Source of the DNA: MSPOR6 sp964652195 | GTDB taxonomy: Bacteria > Poribacteria > WGA-4E > WGA-3G | Reading direction: 5' to 3' | NCBI GenBank assembly: GCA_964652195.1 | Contig: CAZZBB010000074.1 | Coordinates: forward strand, 67,248-131,247 | DNA length: 64,000 bases | Shown here: positions 54,394 through 63,794 of the stretch, in pieces | Layout of the letters: every line of letters starts with the position of its first letter | How positions within the stretch are numbered: the stretch's first letter is position 1 | Notes under the pieces: generated by a model | Told to the model about the DNA's origin: nothing | What the model saw: only the letters and a program-made list of their open reading frames with translations | Databases searched by the model: none | Made by a program: the position numbers and the translations under genes

Positions 54394-56187
54394 CTAAAGT
54401 GCTTTATAATAGTCGCGTATTTTGTACGATATTAATTGTCTTCTTTCTTTCAAAAACTCTTCATAATTATCTGCAGTATTGTTTTCCATTCCATCAGGAA
54501 TACATTGGGATTTCAAATTTTCATGTAATTGTTCTGAATCAGTAATACTACCTAAACACATTTCTCCATTTTGGCATTGTTGTATTACCTCAGAGAAGTA
54601 TATATTTGGAGGTTTTGCACTAATTGCAATGTTAACTTCACTCTGCATGACGACATAGTTAGCAATCTGATTATAGCTGCTTTTCGTAAGACCATGATTC
54701 TGTAGATACTTCTTTGGAAAAACATGGTGGATATTAGACTGACCTTCAAGGAGAACTTGTACTGTAAAATCCCTTGATAGAAATCCTTTGTCATTTGCCT
54801 TAACTTGACTTGCAAGGAAAATGTTAAAATATGGACTACTTGCTACAGATGTATTTAAGTTTAAGGGTAGACCAACTTCCCAGAATGTATCAGAAAGATC
54901 AGCGTTTTCAATATCCCTTAAAAAATCTTCTGCACCAAATTCATCAATAGAACGTATATCTGAATCAAACACTGTTTCAGGTGAACCAGTATACCTTGCA
55001 GTTAGTACAGACATTACAAACCAACGTCTAACTAATGATTCAATCCTTGCCTCACCTAATTTTTCTTTCTTCAATGTTAGATATAAAATATACGCAAAAT
55101 TGACTGTGTTCTTGGATCTAATCATTGATGACGTTATAAAACCTGCAGAACGTAATATCATTATAAATCGTTTAAAATTAGTTTCATTCATGAAATGAAA
55201 GACACTGTTATTAAGTCTTCTAAATGAATCTTCTGCAATTGACTCTTCAAAACTGCGAGTTTCGAAGTTGCGTCCTGATAATAATGCAACTAAGTCACTT
55301 AATCGTCCTCTTTGAAATTCTGTAGTAAAAGTAACTCTAAGCATGTCAGTATAAGATGGATCATAAAGATCTTCTCTATTATGTCTTAACCATTTCATAG
55401 AATTAAAGTATTCTGTATTATTAAAACTTACATCTTGACTTAAAGTATTGTAAGATTCTGGGGCAATTGCAAGATTGCAGAAGTAATCAATACACTTTCG
55501 AAGTAAATGACCGTCATATAGTTCATTTGCAGCCATCTTTGACATTACAAAATCCGAAGTATTTAGAGAAACACCCTTTGAGTTAATTCTTACGAAGATA
55601 TCAGTAACAGTATCTAAATCTAATTCGGACTTTAACTCAATTAAACCAAGGTTATTAAAATGTATATTTTTAAGTCGTTCAATATGATCATCAATTATAT
55701 CTTTATCCATTTCTGAATTAACCAAACAGTAGTTATCTACTAATTTTCGTATTCTGGTTTTTGGTTGAAAAACAACTGAAATATCTTGTATCCATTCCTG
55801 ACTTTTTTGAATGGCTGCGTTTCTTACTTCAAAAATCTCCTCACCAGGATGAAAAGAAATATATATTCGTTTCGATGTGTAATTTTTGTTAATAATTTGT
55901 TTAGCTGATAATGCTGCAAGAAGGGCAATTACGCGTTGTTGACCATCAATAAGAATTTTCTTTCCAATAGATTTATCTCCATCTTTAAGACGTATATTGG
56001 GGGTAACCCACGTGATTAAGTATCCTACTGGATATCCTTGATAGAGGGAATCAATAAAATCACGTACTTGAGCAGAATTCCATACAAAAGGACGTTGAAT
56101 TTCTGGTATAGCAATTTCGTCTGAATTATCCCAGGTTAGTATATTCTGAATAGCAGTTTGTTTTACTTCATATAGTTGTTTTGTCAT
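54394..56187 (-). CDS. DUF262 domain protein with C-terminal HNH-like region (GmrSD-like)
   Basis: 597 residues. The N-terminal DUF262 (ParB/Srx-like NTPase fold) has IPEIQRPFVWNSAQVRDFIDSLYQGYPVG and KKILIDGQQRVIALLAAL with the DGQQR motif; FVRINSKGVSLNTSDFVMSKM follows. Near the C-terminus, NIHHVFPKKYL and NQIANYVVMQSEVNIAISAKPP resemble the HNH (DUF1524-type) half of GmrSD type IV restriction enzymes, which cut modified phage DNA using NTP. It lies 114 bases downstream of res on the same strand. The ribosome site AAAGGAAA is good. A defence role is inferred from family and place. Confidence 0.83.
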   Translation of the reverse strand: MTKQLYEVKQTAIQNILTWDNSDEIAIPEIQRPFVWNSAQVRDFIDSLYQGYPVGYLITWVTPNIRLKDGDKSIGKKILIDGQQRVIALLAALSAKQIINKNYTSKRIYISFHPGEEIFEVRNAAIQKSQEWIQDISVVFQPKTRIRKLVDNYCLVNSEMDKDIIDDHIERLKNIHFNNLGLIELKSELDLDTVTDIFVRINSKGVSLNTSDFVMSKMAANELYDGHLLRKCIDYFCNLAIAPESYNTLSQDVSFNNTEYFNSMKWLRHNREDLYDPSYTDMLRVTFTTEFQRGRLSDLVALLSGRNFETRSFEESIAEDSFRRLNNSVFHFMNETNFKRFIMILRSAGFITSSMIRSKNTVNFAYILYLTLKKEKLGEARIESLVRRWFVMSVLTARYTGSPETVFDSDIRSIDEFGAEDFLRDIENADLSDTFWEVGLPLNLNTSVASSPYFNIFLASQVKANDKGFLSRDFTVQVLLEGQSNIHHVFPKKYLQNHGLTKSSYNQIANYVVMQSEVNIAISAKPPNIYFSEVIQQCQNGEMCLGSITDSEQLHENLKSQCIPDGMENNTADNYEEFLKERRQLISYKIRDYYKAL

Positions 56188-56301
56188 ATCATTTCCTTTT
56201 TAATTCCATAATACTAATTGTAAATTATAGAATTTACATCATTATGGTATAGATTTTCTTATTCGATAAAATTGTTGTCACAGAATATATTTTGTTATGA
56301 A

Positions 56302-58950
56302 TCAAATACCATGTGTCTTATAATTATCATCTATTGCTTCATTCACAGTTTCACGCCAAGTGTCTTCAAGTAACAGGCGGAAAGACATTGGGTTATTATT
56401 TGGATCGGTTGTTTCCATCGTTCCGTATTCTGTGGCGTTTTTATAAGCTGACTCTAATGTTTTGATAAGTTCTTGTTTGTAGGTTGTATCGCTGTTACCT
56501 TGAAGGTGTTGTCCTTTTGTTTCAAAAATCAGGAGACGTTGTTGTCCCTTCCTGTCTCCTCGAATACAAGCGATGAAGTCTGGATAAACACGATCACGTC
56601 GCCAACCTTGCAAGAAATATCCTTGTCTTGCTGCGATGCGATGCCACCATTGAATTGTATCTTTTTTGTCCAGATAAAGTGCAAAATCTTTCTCCAAATT
56701 GTTGAATTCTGCTTCATACACTGGGTCAAAAAGGTTAAGCTGTAAGGGACTTGCATCTGAACGAGTTAGTCGTTTTGCGTCTTTTGAGATAATTACTTCA
56801 ATCGTTTTTTCCAACTCAAAGTTCAAAGCTACATCTGTTTCAAGGCTAAACCGAATTTTGTTTTTGGCTAGTTTATCTCGAAAAATAGTTTCAGCAAGAG
56901 TGTCTATCTGTGTGCGTAGTTTATTCTTTAAGACTTCAGAGAGATATAACCGATTTGCAAATAATTTGTTCTCATCATCACCTTGTTCCTGATAGGCTTG
57001 GAAGGTGGCTTTAACGATACGAGCAGCTTGCCATGGATTTGGAATAACATCATTCAATCGTCTAACAAAAAATGAAATTTCCAATTTTTCCGATGTATTT
57101 TCTATTATCTTTTTCTCAGTTTCATCATGGTCTTGCAAATATATGGCAGTTCGAATTTCTTGTAGAATTTCGGGGTCATCTAAATTTACTGGTTTTACTG
57201 CTTCGAGATTATGCCAATTGATTTCGTTTAGAATGTCGCGCTCATAATTCAGCGTCTCCCAACTCTGTCCTCGCTTGTGTAGTACTTGTGGTAAGAAAAT
57301 ATCTGATTTACGATATTTCTTCCTTCGTTGGATACTTTTCTTTTCACGATCTGCATCTGTGCTTTCAACATATTCAGCAAGACCTGTTAACCCTTCCGCC
57401 TCTAATCCCTTTTTGACATTGTCAACAGCATTACCGACTTCCTGATTGTAGCAGTAGATATAACAAGTGTCTAATTCTGGTCGATTCGTAGCACGTGCAT
57501 GCGGTTGACGCATGACTCTACCGATGAGTTGCGTCATAGCTGTCTGTGCAGTGGTATTGTCAAGCAGTGCCAATTGATAGGCAAATGAACAATCCCATCC
57601 CTCCTTTAGTGCATCTTTTGTAATGATGTAACGCACAGGACAAAAGGGACTGAGAAGATCCACACCTATGAGTTCATCTTGATCAGAAGATTTGATCTTA
57701 ATGTGTTCCTTTGGGACACCGAGTGCATTTATGAGTTCATCGCGAGCGTCTAATGCATGTACCTTAACACCATCCCGTTGGTTTTTACCTGTACGATCAA
57801 CCCGAATCACAGCAATAGGACGGATATGTTGGTTTTCTTCCTGCTGAAACTGTATTGCAGCATCTTCCAGTTTATCACGTTCTGTCTTTGTTTCGGCAAG
57901 TGTATATTTCCATGAGGAATTGGTAAAGTTACGGAGTTGAATTGGTATTTTAATCATTTCCTCTTCTTTAAGTGCTGTGCCAGAGATGTTGACAAGAATG
58001 TTGCTGATACCAATTTGGGGTGTGGCAGAAAGTTCTAATACAAAGCGCGGATTAAGCCGATTCACTGCTTTGACAAACTCCTGATTGTTCTCGATTGTTT
58101 TGCTCCCATATGCCTTATGTGCTTCGTCTAAAACTACCGTTGGTCGTATCAATTTTAAGACATTAATAAGACTCTGCTTAATCAGTCTGTCTGCCGGATT
58201 TGCTGCGAGAATACCGCGTATTTGTCCTGGTTCGTCATGTTTTACGGTCTCAAGGTCTGGGTGTTGCTCTGATAACGCCTGATGTTTCCTCATATCGTCT
58301 TCAATTGGAAAGAAGGAGTCATAACCACTGCTATCACGAAATATCTTGAGAAATTCTTTGTTTTTCTCTCGGTTTGCAGAGGGCAGCATTAAAAGCATTA
58401 CACAGAGATGATTATCTACATCTTGCCTTGTAAATCTGTCATCTTTTTCCAGAAGTTTGACACGATCACCAGAAGCACGATCCAAAATCTGTCGATATGG
58501 ATGTTCTTGGTCGCGAAAAGCATCCCGTGTTTGTGTATAGATGGCTTTGGTTGGAACAATCCAGAGTAGAAAACCTGTACCGATTTTGAGGCGTCGCACC
58601 CCCTCAACACCTAACAATGTCTTACCACCACCTGTTGGTACTTTTAGACAGACATGCGGAATCGGTTCCCCAGAGGCGGCTTCACGTGAGATATATTCTG
58701 GAATATGGTTCTCGCCAATTTCATCTGTCAGACCTGGTAACCCCGATTTATCGCGTAAACTTTTCCACGCAGCGCGCGGGAAATCCGCAGCTGCACTGGC
58801 TAAGGTAGCAGATTGTTGTCTTAAAGCTTGTGGTAATGTGCTGAGATCAAGTGTGGAGAATTCTTCTGCTTGCTGACGCGCCTCCTTGAGGGCATCAAGG
58901 TATCGGTCTAAAGTGTCTAATGCTTGTTGTTGGTAATCTTTCAGTTCCAT
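56302..58950 (-). CDS. res: type III restriction enzyme Res subunit (helicase-nuclease)
   Basis: 882 residues. Superfamily 2 helicase: Walker A KVPTGGGKT (103-111), DEAH box at 274-277 in VVLDEAHKAYG, and later motifs ELSATPQIG and AMTQLIGRVMRQP. A PD-(D/E)XK nuclease close to the C-terminus has PD at 790-791 and E-T-K at 810-812 (LLIFETKGQ), so cutting activity should be intact. It translocates or switches on ATP and cuts when two unmethylated sites are met. Its ATG follows the mod stop with no gap. Confidence 0.92.
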   Translation of the reverse strand: MELKDYQQQALDTLDRYLDALKEARQQAEEFSTLDLSTLPQALRQQSATLASAAADFPRAAWKSLRDKSGLPGLTDEIGENHIPEYISREAASGEPIPHVCLKVPTGGGKTLLGVEGVRRLKIGTGFLLWIVPTKAIYTQTRDAFRDQEHPYRQILDRASGDRVKLLEKDDRFTRQDVDNHLCVMLLMLPSANREKNKEFLKIFRDSSGYDSFFPIEDDMRKHQALSEQHPDLETVKHDEPGQIRGILAANPADRLIKQSLINVLKLIRPTVVLDEAHKAYGSKTIENNQEFVKAVNRLNPRFVLELSATPQIGISNILVNISGTALKEEEMIKIPIQLRNFTNSSWKYTLAETKTERDKLEDAAIQFQQEENQHIRPIAVIRVDRTGKNQRDGVKVHALDARDELINALGVPKEHIKIKSSDQDELIGVDLLSPFCPVRYIITKDALKEGWDCSFAYQLALLDNTTAQTAMTQLIGRVMRQPHARATNRPELDTCYIYCYNQEVGNAVDNVKKGLEAEGLTGLAEYVESTDADREKKSIQRRKKYRKSDIFLPQVLHKRGQSWETLNYERDILNEINWHNLEAVKPVNLDDPEILQEIRTAIYLQDHDETEKKIIENTSEKLEISFFVRRLNDVIPNPWQAARIVKATFQAYQEQGDDENKLFANRLYLSEVLKNKLRTQIDTLAETIFRDKLAKNKIRFSLETDVALNFELEKTIEVIISKDAKRLTRSDASPLQLNLFDPVYEAEFNNLEKDFALYLDKKDTIQWWHRIAARQGYFLQGWRRDRVYPDFIACIRGDRKGQQRLLIFETKGQHLQGNSDTTYKQELIKTLESAYKNATEYGTMETTDPNNNPMSFRLLLEDTWRETVNEAIDDNYKTHGI

Positions 58951-60642
58951 TTATTTATCTGTGATTTGATAGATACTATAAGGGAGTTGGCAAAAGGTTA
59001 TACCCATCGGCGTAAGTTCTTTTTGACTCATAAACTTATGAGATGCATAGACGTATGCTTTCTTGCCTACTGCTTTACATTCCTTGGCAATCAGCTCAGC
59101 ACGTTTTGCGTCAAAAGCAGACTTGTTGCTCTCTAAGAATTTAAGTGTCGGTTCATAGATGAGATAGAAACGGATGTCCTTTGTTTCACCGAAGCAATAA
59201 TTTTCCTGCTGTTGTTTGACTTCAATTTTGCTACCTGTAGCGGTATAGGCAATAAAGCGTGCTAATGTTTCGTAGGTTGGGAGTGAGTCACCCGTGAGCA
59301 TCCCTTCAGTCTCAATCGTTTCACCAAGTGTACAATAGGTAAAGGAACTACCGAGTCCAGCACGTAGGTTTTCATCTTTGGCATTTTCAACGCCATCTAT
59401 GACACGGCGAATGCGTTCTGCGGTGATGTTGTCAGCATAGTCTTCACATTCAACGAGGATGAACTTTCGGTTACCACCATCTTCTTTGTTGAGTGCAAGA
59501 ACAGCATGGGCAGTGGTTCCGCTTCCAGCAAAGGAATCAAGAATGATATCGTCTTTCTTGGTTGAAAGACTAATAATGTCTTTCAACAATTGAATAGGTT
59601 TTGGATTGTTGAATACTTTACTGCCGAATATCTGTTTCAGTATAGCGGTTCCGTTCCCACTACTATATTGTGGTTTGTAAAATAGAGATTTTGGTTTTTT
59701 ACTTGGTATATCACCGAGGTTAGGTCTCTGTTTTTTAAAGAGATTGATTCCAGATTTTGTCCTTTCAACTATAATGTTGTAGGACTCAGTGGTTATTTTT
59801 TGTTTACTCCATCTCCAACTCATTTCTATACCATCTGTAAGCGGTAATATCTTTTCGTAATCCTCAGCGTTGGGTTTTTCTGTGACTGTTAATTCATCCT
59901 TCTCATTGACATATATCGGAAAGTATAAATTAGGTCTTTTGTGCCTTGGCGCATTTACACCTGTAGATTTAAGATTAGCCCCTTTTTTGTAAAATCCATA
60001 ATCATCTTCTAACCAGGTCTCTAATCCTTCGTCGTCCAATACAAATTCACCTATTTGAGCAAAATCTCTGTTTTTTGCCCAAGAGAAAGTGTATTCATGT
60101 GTACCAGCAAATCCGAATTCATCATTATTCCCTTTAAGGTTCATGATAGTCGGGAGACAAGCAATAAAATTATCTTCTCCAAAAATCTCGTTCATTAGCA
60201 AGTTTAAGTGATACATTTCATTGTCGTCAATAGAGATAAAAATCACACCATCATCAGCGAGTAGTTCACGTAACAGGTGAAGTCTGGGCCACATCATACA
60301 CAACCACTTATCATGTCGTTCTAAATCTTCAATGTCAATTGGACTGTTTTTCTCAAGCCACGCCTGCATCATTGGACTGTTAACATTATCATTGTAAACC
60401 CAATTTTCGTTGCCGGTGTTGTATGGTGGGTCAATATAGATACACTTGATTTTGCCAGCGTATATCGGGATAAGGGCTTTTAAGGCGGTTAAGTTGTCGG
60501 CGTGAATTATAAGGTTGTCATCTAATGTTGGAGGGTTTTCGCCTGTGTGGGATTTTTCTGCGTTTATTTCAATACTGCGGAAAGGTATGGTAAGGTGGTG
60601 TGCGTATATGAACTGTTTGCCTTTGAATTCAAGTGTTGGCAT
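58951..60642 (-). CDS. mod: type III DNA adenine methyltransferase Mod subunit
   Basis: 563 residues. The order DPPY at 71-74 (CIYIDPPYNTGNE), then a target-recognition region, then FAGSGTT at 371-377 (ILDSFAGSGTTAHAVLAL) is the beta-class permutation of type III and related N6-adenine methyltransferases. It methylates the recognition site and gives Res its specificity. DNA specificity lies roughly in residues 160-340, which resembles nothing I can name. The start Met begins MPTLEFKGKQFIYAHH, typical of the family. Confidence 0.93.
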   Translation of the reverse strand: MPTLEFKGKQFIYAHHLTIPFRSIEINAEKSHTGENPPTLDDNLIIHADNLTALKALIPIYAGKIKCIYIDPPYNTGNENWVYNDNVNSPMMQAWLEKNSPIDIEDLERHDKWLCMMWPRLHLLRELLADDGVIFISIDDNEMYHLNLLMNEIFGEDNFIACLPTIMNLKGNNDEFGFAGTHEYTFSWAKNRDFAQIGEFVLDDEGLETWLEDDYGFYKKGANLKSTGVNAPRHKRPNLYFPIYVNEKDELTVTEKPNAEDYEKILPLTDGIEMSWRWSKQKITTESYNIIVERTKSGINLFKKQRPNLGDIPSKKPKSLFYKPQYSSGNGTAILKQIFGSKVFNNPKPIQLLKDIISLSTKKDDIILDSFAGSGTTAHAVLALNKEDGGNRKFILVECEDYADNITAERIRRVIDGVENAKDENLRAGLGSSFTYCTLGETIETEGMLTGDSLPTYETLARFIAYTATGSKIEVKQQQENYCFGETKDIRFYLIYEPTLKFLESNKSAFDAKRAELIAKECKAVGKKAYVYASHKFMSQKELTPMGITFCQLPYSIYQITDK

Positions 60643-60652
60643 GGCGTTTCCT

Positions 60653-61549
60653 TTATAAAACTTTGCTCATGTCAAAAGAGTAACCTACAGATTGCAATTC
60701 TTTACATAATTTTAATTTCCAACCATCAGCACTATCCAAAGACACATAAACTATACCGTGTATATCTGACGGTAATTCAACGCCTTCTTCGTGTAGCACA
60801 CAAACACGCTCGCGACCCAAACCATGCAAAAAATATCCGAGTTCTAAAATGACATTTTGACGGGCTCGTGGTTCGGAATTGTCAAGTTTTTCTTTTGGCG
60901 CGCCGACATCATCGCCTGTCAATAAAACAATTGCAAAACCTGCTTCGTCTGCATGTTCTCCAAACTTATCAAATATTGTTTGTCCCTTGCTTGGTTTCTC
61001 GTCAAGTATCGTTGCTGTCAAGTCTAAGTTCTCAATAAACCTGGCGATCTTGTGTTTAGCTGCTTCGTCATGTCCATGAACAATGAAAATTTCTTCTCCA
61101 AAGACACGAGGCGGTATTTCCAAAGGTTCTTCAGGTATTTCAATCTGCTCACAGATTTTCACAAGACTGTTTATACTGTTTTCAAACCTTTTTTGGTAAA
61201 TATCAAACTTTTCTGAAGTAGTAGGCTCTGGATCGTATGGAGTACGGTATATATCATCTGAAAATTTGTCGTACTTATCTGAAATCTCTGTGTTATCAAA
61301 CAGACGAGACAGTAGATTTTCATTATGTTTGGACCAGCCAATGCACTCTTTAGTGACAGTATCTAATTGGTACTGTGAAGTTTTCTGAGTACTATGTAAT
61401 AGTTGACCTTCTAAAATCCTTGATTGTATAATCTGATATTTTTCTGCATCAGTTGCCGATAACTTTGGCAACTGATCGGCATTCATAATTTTTTCATGAC
61501 TTAGTGGTTGTAAGTTGGAGAAAAATTTATTACGAGGTTTAATAATCAT
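60653..61549 (-). CDS. TIR-like nucleotide-binding domain protein (PF10137-type)
   Basis: 298 residues. The C-terminal half (152-295) is a TIR-like domain: EEIFIVHGHDEAAKHKIARF, DEKPSKGQTIFDKF, AIVLLTGDDVGAPK, and ARQNVILELGYFLHGLGRE, where Glu236 matches the conserved acid needed for NAD hydrolysis in TIR effectors. The N-terminal 150 residues are helical and unrecognised. It ends ten bases before mod and has GGAG at the right distance from its ATG, so it heads the mod-res transcript. Relatives act as NAD-depleting or signal-sensing effectors in anti-phage systems; the role here is inferred. Confidence 0.85.
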   Translation of the reverse strand: MIIKPRNKFFSNLQPLSHEKIMNADQLPKLSATDAEKYQIIQSRILEGQLLHSTQKTSQYQLDTVTKECIGWSKHNENLLSRLFDNTEISDKYDKFSDDIYRTPYDPEPTTSEKFDIYQKRFENSINSLVKICEQIEIPEEPLEIPPRVFGEEIFIVHGHDEAAKHKIARFIENLDLTATILDEKPSKGQTIFDKFGEHADEAGFAIVLLTGDDVGAPKEKLDNSEPRARQNVILELGYFLHGLGRERVCVLHEEGVELPSDIHGIVYVSLDSADGWKLKLCKELQSVGYSFDMSKVL

Positions 61550-61642
61550 ATTAGGGCTCCGTTTCAGAAGATGTTTTTAAGCGTGCTACCTGAGTCTGTA
61601 TGGTAATTCATTTTTTGCGTGATTCTTTACAACATAACTGCA

Positions 61643-61819
61643 TTATTTTCTATGGAAACATGGAAAACCAAAGTTTTGTTGCCATTCATTCCAGTAAAAT
61701 AGATTTGATTGTTCTAATTTGCCTGACATAGTATCTTGAAGTAATCTTTCAAAATATACCTCTGAACTATTCCACTGTTGAGAATATGTATTTCCTCTAG
61801 TAGAGTGTCTACTGAAATT
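61643..61819 (-). pseudogene. protein-like reading-frame remnant without start
   Basis: A 58-codon frame bounded upstream by a stop, with no ATG, GTG or TTG in its first part. It reads like the C-terminus of a real protein: STRGNTYSQQWNSSEVYFER, then QSNLFYWNEWQQNFGFPC before the stop. No family recognised. It may be the tail of a gene destroyed when this region was rearranged. A weak call. Confidence 0.3.
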
Positions 61820-61836
61820 TTACAGGCAAAGGTCAC

Positions 61837-61896
61837 GATTCGGAGATCGCTCCTACAGAACATCCCTCTTTGTAGGAGGGAACTCCGATTCCCGGC
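61837..61896. repeat. facing pair of GATTCGGAGATCGCTCCTACA-type repeats
   Basis: Two units in opposite orientation (61837-61860 and 61871-61896) of the family at 2238 and 50969. The second ends about 25 bases before the transposase remnant. Confidence 0.65.
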
Positions 61897-61921
61897 TATT
61901 GTAGTCAGCCTTAATTTTTAG

Positions 61922-62221
61922 GATGGACAGTCCACTAGTCTATTTGAAGTAAGCTGCAATAGTGAACGCTTCAGCACTTGGATTGAAGAAGAACTAACTC
62001 CACATAACAATGCAGAACACGTTGTGATAATGGACAATGCCCGTTCTCATAAAACGGAACAAACGAAAGAACTCATAGAAAAGACAAGAGCAGAACTTTT
62101 GTTTTTTCCTCCCTATTCACCTGATTACAACCCTATTGAACACGATTTTGCTAATATCAAACGACTCCGTCAATACAACTCGGAGATGCCACTAAATGAA
62201 GCTATAAACATGTATCAATAA
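61922..62221 (+). pseudogene. IS630-family transposase, C-terminal remnant
   Basis: 100 codons after an in-frame stop at 61919-61921, beginning DGQSTSLFEVSCNSERFSTW. It contains the second Asp of the DDE triad (VVIMDNARSHKT) and the Glu region (FFPPYSPDYNPIEHDFANIKR). The N-terminal DNA-binding part and the first catalytic Asp are missing, so it is dead. Its C-terminus is slightly short. It is not the same copy as the transposase beginning at the right edge, because both read rightward and this one lies first. Confidence 0.85.
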
Positions 62222-62336
62222 TTCAGACTTTCACTATTCCCAAGTTGCTACCTACAAGATAATTGAGATAAAAAACATCTTTTTAATCTGGATAGATCAC
62301 TATTAGCGTAGATTTTGTAGCACAGGGAATGCCATT

Positions 62337-62702
62337 ATGAAGATTATGCTACTTATGTGGCAATTTGGTTATTATAAGAAGCGAAAGGTTGATTTCATAT
62401 TGTATCATCCGGAAAAATGGATAGATGCTCTTGTTATTCAATCTAAGTAGCAAGCAAGTAGTAGTAGCGTTGATGAAGAATATCCGTATAAAGTGCTTTC
62501 TATTGAATCAAACCAATATTCCACTATAATTGTCTTAGATGGTAGCGTTTACTCAAAGGGTGCTAAGGAATCCATCAGGCTTACAAATACTACCTTGCTA
62601 ATTGTCTTGGTCAATTCAACTCAAGTTTTGTTGATTAAGTTAAATTTCAATGGTATGAAGCCTGTATCTCATATTGTTGGGATACATTCTATTGACAACT
62701 AA
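62337..62702 (+). pseudogene. decayed PD-(D/E)XK nuclease
   Basis: Reads KKRKVDFILYHPEKWIDALV, then IQSK, an in-frame TAG at 62448-62450, then QASSSSVDEEYPYKVLSIES and STIIVLDGSVYSKGAK before unrelated sequence. This matches the core of a family of PD-(D/E)XK restriction-like nucleases whose motif is normally VIE-x-KWQQ: the catalytic Glu is now Gln, and the Trp codon TGG has become TAG. The upstream half is missing and the tail overlaps the HEPN gene end. The family match is from memory of the motif, not a search. Confidence 0.65.
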
Positions 62703-63794
62703 TTTAATGTCATCATCGCTCATACCCAATTCTTTTAGCATGTTTAATATAAAAATATACTCCATTAATCTATTATAAGTTTCTTCATTTAATATATCTT
62801 TGTCCGACATATTTCCCTTAGATACTCTAAATCCATGTGTGAAATAGTCTCTAACCCCTTTTATCCTTCCTTTACTATTTGTGATTTCGTCATATATATA
62901 GTCATATCTAGTATCCAATCCCAGTAATTGTCTTGGGAGTTTACAGTATTGCTCCATTTTTTGATTGAATGATTCCCCTTTAAGTAAGTAATATTCAGCT
63001 AGAGACTCTATACTTCTATACAGATCAAAAAATCTATGGGTTGTAGAACTATTTAAATATATATTTAATGGGGTAACAAATAACTCAAACTTTTTTATCC
63101 AGTTATTAAAGTAATCTTCCATGCTGAACTTTATACTTTCAAAAATCAGCTTGTCAATTAGAATTTCACCAAATATAAATTCGTCTTTGTAAGCAGGTAT
63201 ATATGAATCGTATATATGAACCGTATACTTAGAATCTATTTTAGTAGATATTTTGGACATTCTAACCTTATTATTAAGTGAAAATTGCATTAAATATGTG
63301 ATTTTCTTACCTATTTCAATTAATTCTAATATACCAAACCTATTGTCTGAATCAAATAATTCAAATTTAACAATGCCGTTTATTATATCTTCTATTTTAA
63401 TTTCTAATTTTATTCCATCATTTAATTCTAATGTGAAATTCTCTATACCATGCAGTTCATAAAACGACATATTCCCATTTTCTTTATATGATAGAATACA
63501 TTTACTTATATCTATGCACATCCATTTATCCGAATGATCTATATAGAAAGTTAAATTACTAGATTTTAATATTTTATCGGTTGCTATATCTTTGGCATGG
63601 TCTATATCTTTAGTAGATGCATATTGAATGAAATTTATTGTATTATCTTGAACAAAAAATGCATTACAAGCAACAAATTTGTATTTAGTCGTAATTATTT
63701 CAAAATTTTCATCAAACTTGCGAAAGCATACTGATGGGTGTGATATTTGTGTGAAAAATAATTCTGATAATATTATAAACTCATTGTTCTCCAT
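62640..63794 (-). CDS. ApeA-like HEPN protein (abortive infection type), possibly 5'-truncated
   Basis: 384 residues. The C-terminal 140 form a HEPN helical bundle: RFFDLYRSIESLAEYYLL, then SKGRIKGVRDYFTHGF with R315-x4-H320, the HEPN ribonuclease motif, and MEYIFILNMLKELGMSDDDI at the end. The beta-rich N-terminal part resembles the ApeA N-terminal domain but is shorter than in full ApeA proteins. In-frame coding-like sequence (FDSTAKYITLSEDKLPFYIW) continues 25 codons upstream of the only usable ATG to a stop at 63870-63872, about 80 bases from an IS630-like gene. ApeA-type proteins arrest phage growth, probably by RNA cleavage. Confidence 0.7.
   Translation of the reverse strand: MENNEFIILSELFFTQISHPSVCFRKFDENFEIITTKYKFVACNAFFVQDNTINFIQYASTKDIDHAKDIATDKILKSSNLTFYIDHSDKWMCIDISKCILSYKENGNMSFYELHGIENFTLELNDGIKLEIKIEDIINGIVKFELFDSDNRFGILELIEIGKKITYLMQFSLNNKVRMSKISTKIDSKYTVHIYDSYIPAYKDEFIFGEILIDKLIFESIKFSMEDYFNNWIKKFELFVTPLNIYLNSSTTHRFFDLYRSIESLAEYYLLKGESFNQKMEQYCKLPRQLLGLDTRYDYIYDEITNSKGRIKGVRDYFTHGFRVSKGNMSDKDILNEETYNRLMEYIFILNMLKELGMSDDDIKLVVNRMYPNNMRYRLHTIEI

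Noticed and set aside
60653..61549. Thoeris ThsB assignment for the TIR protein
   Set aside because: There is no ThsA-like partner, and the sequence fits the PF10137-like TIR group, not ThsB.
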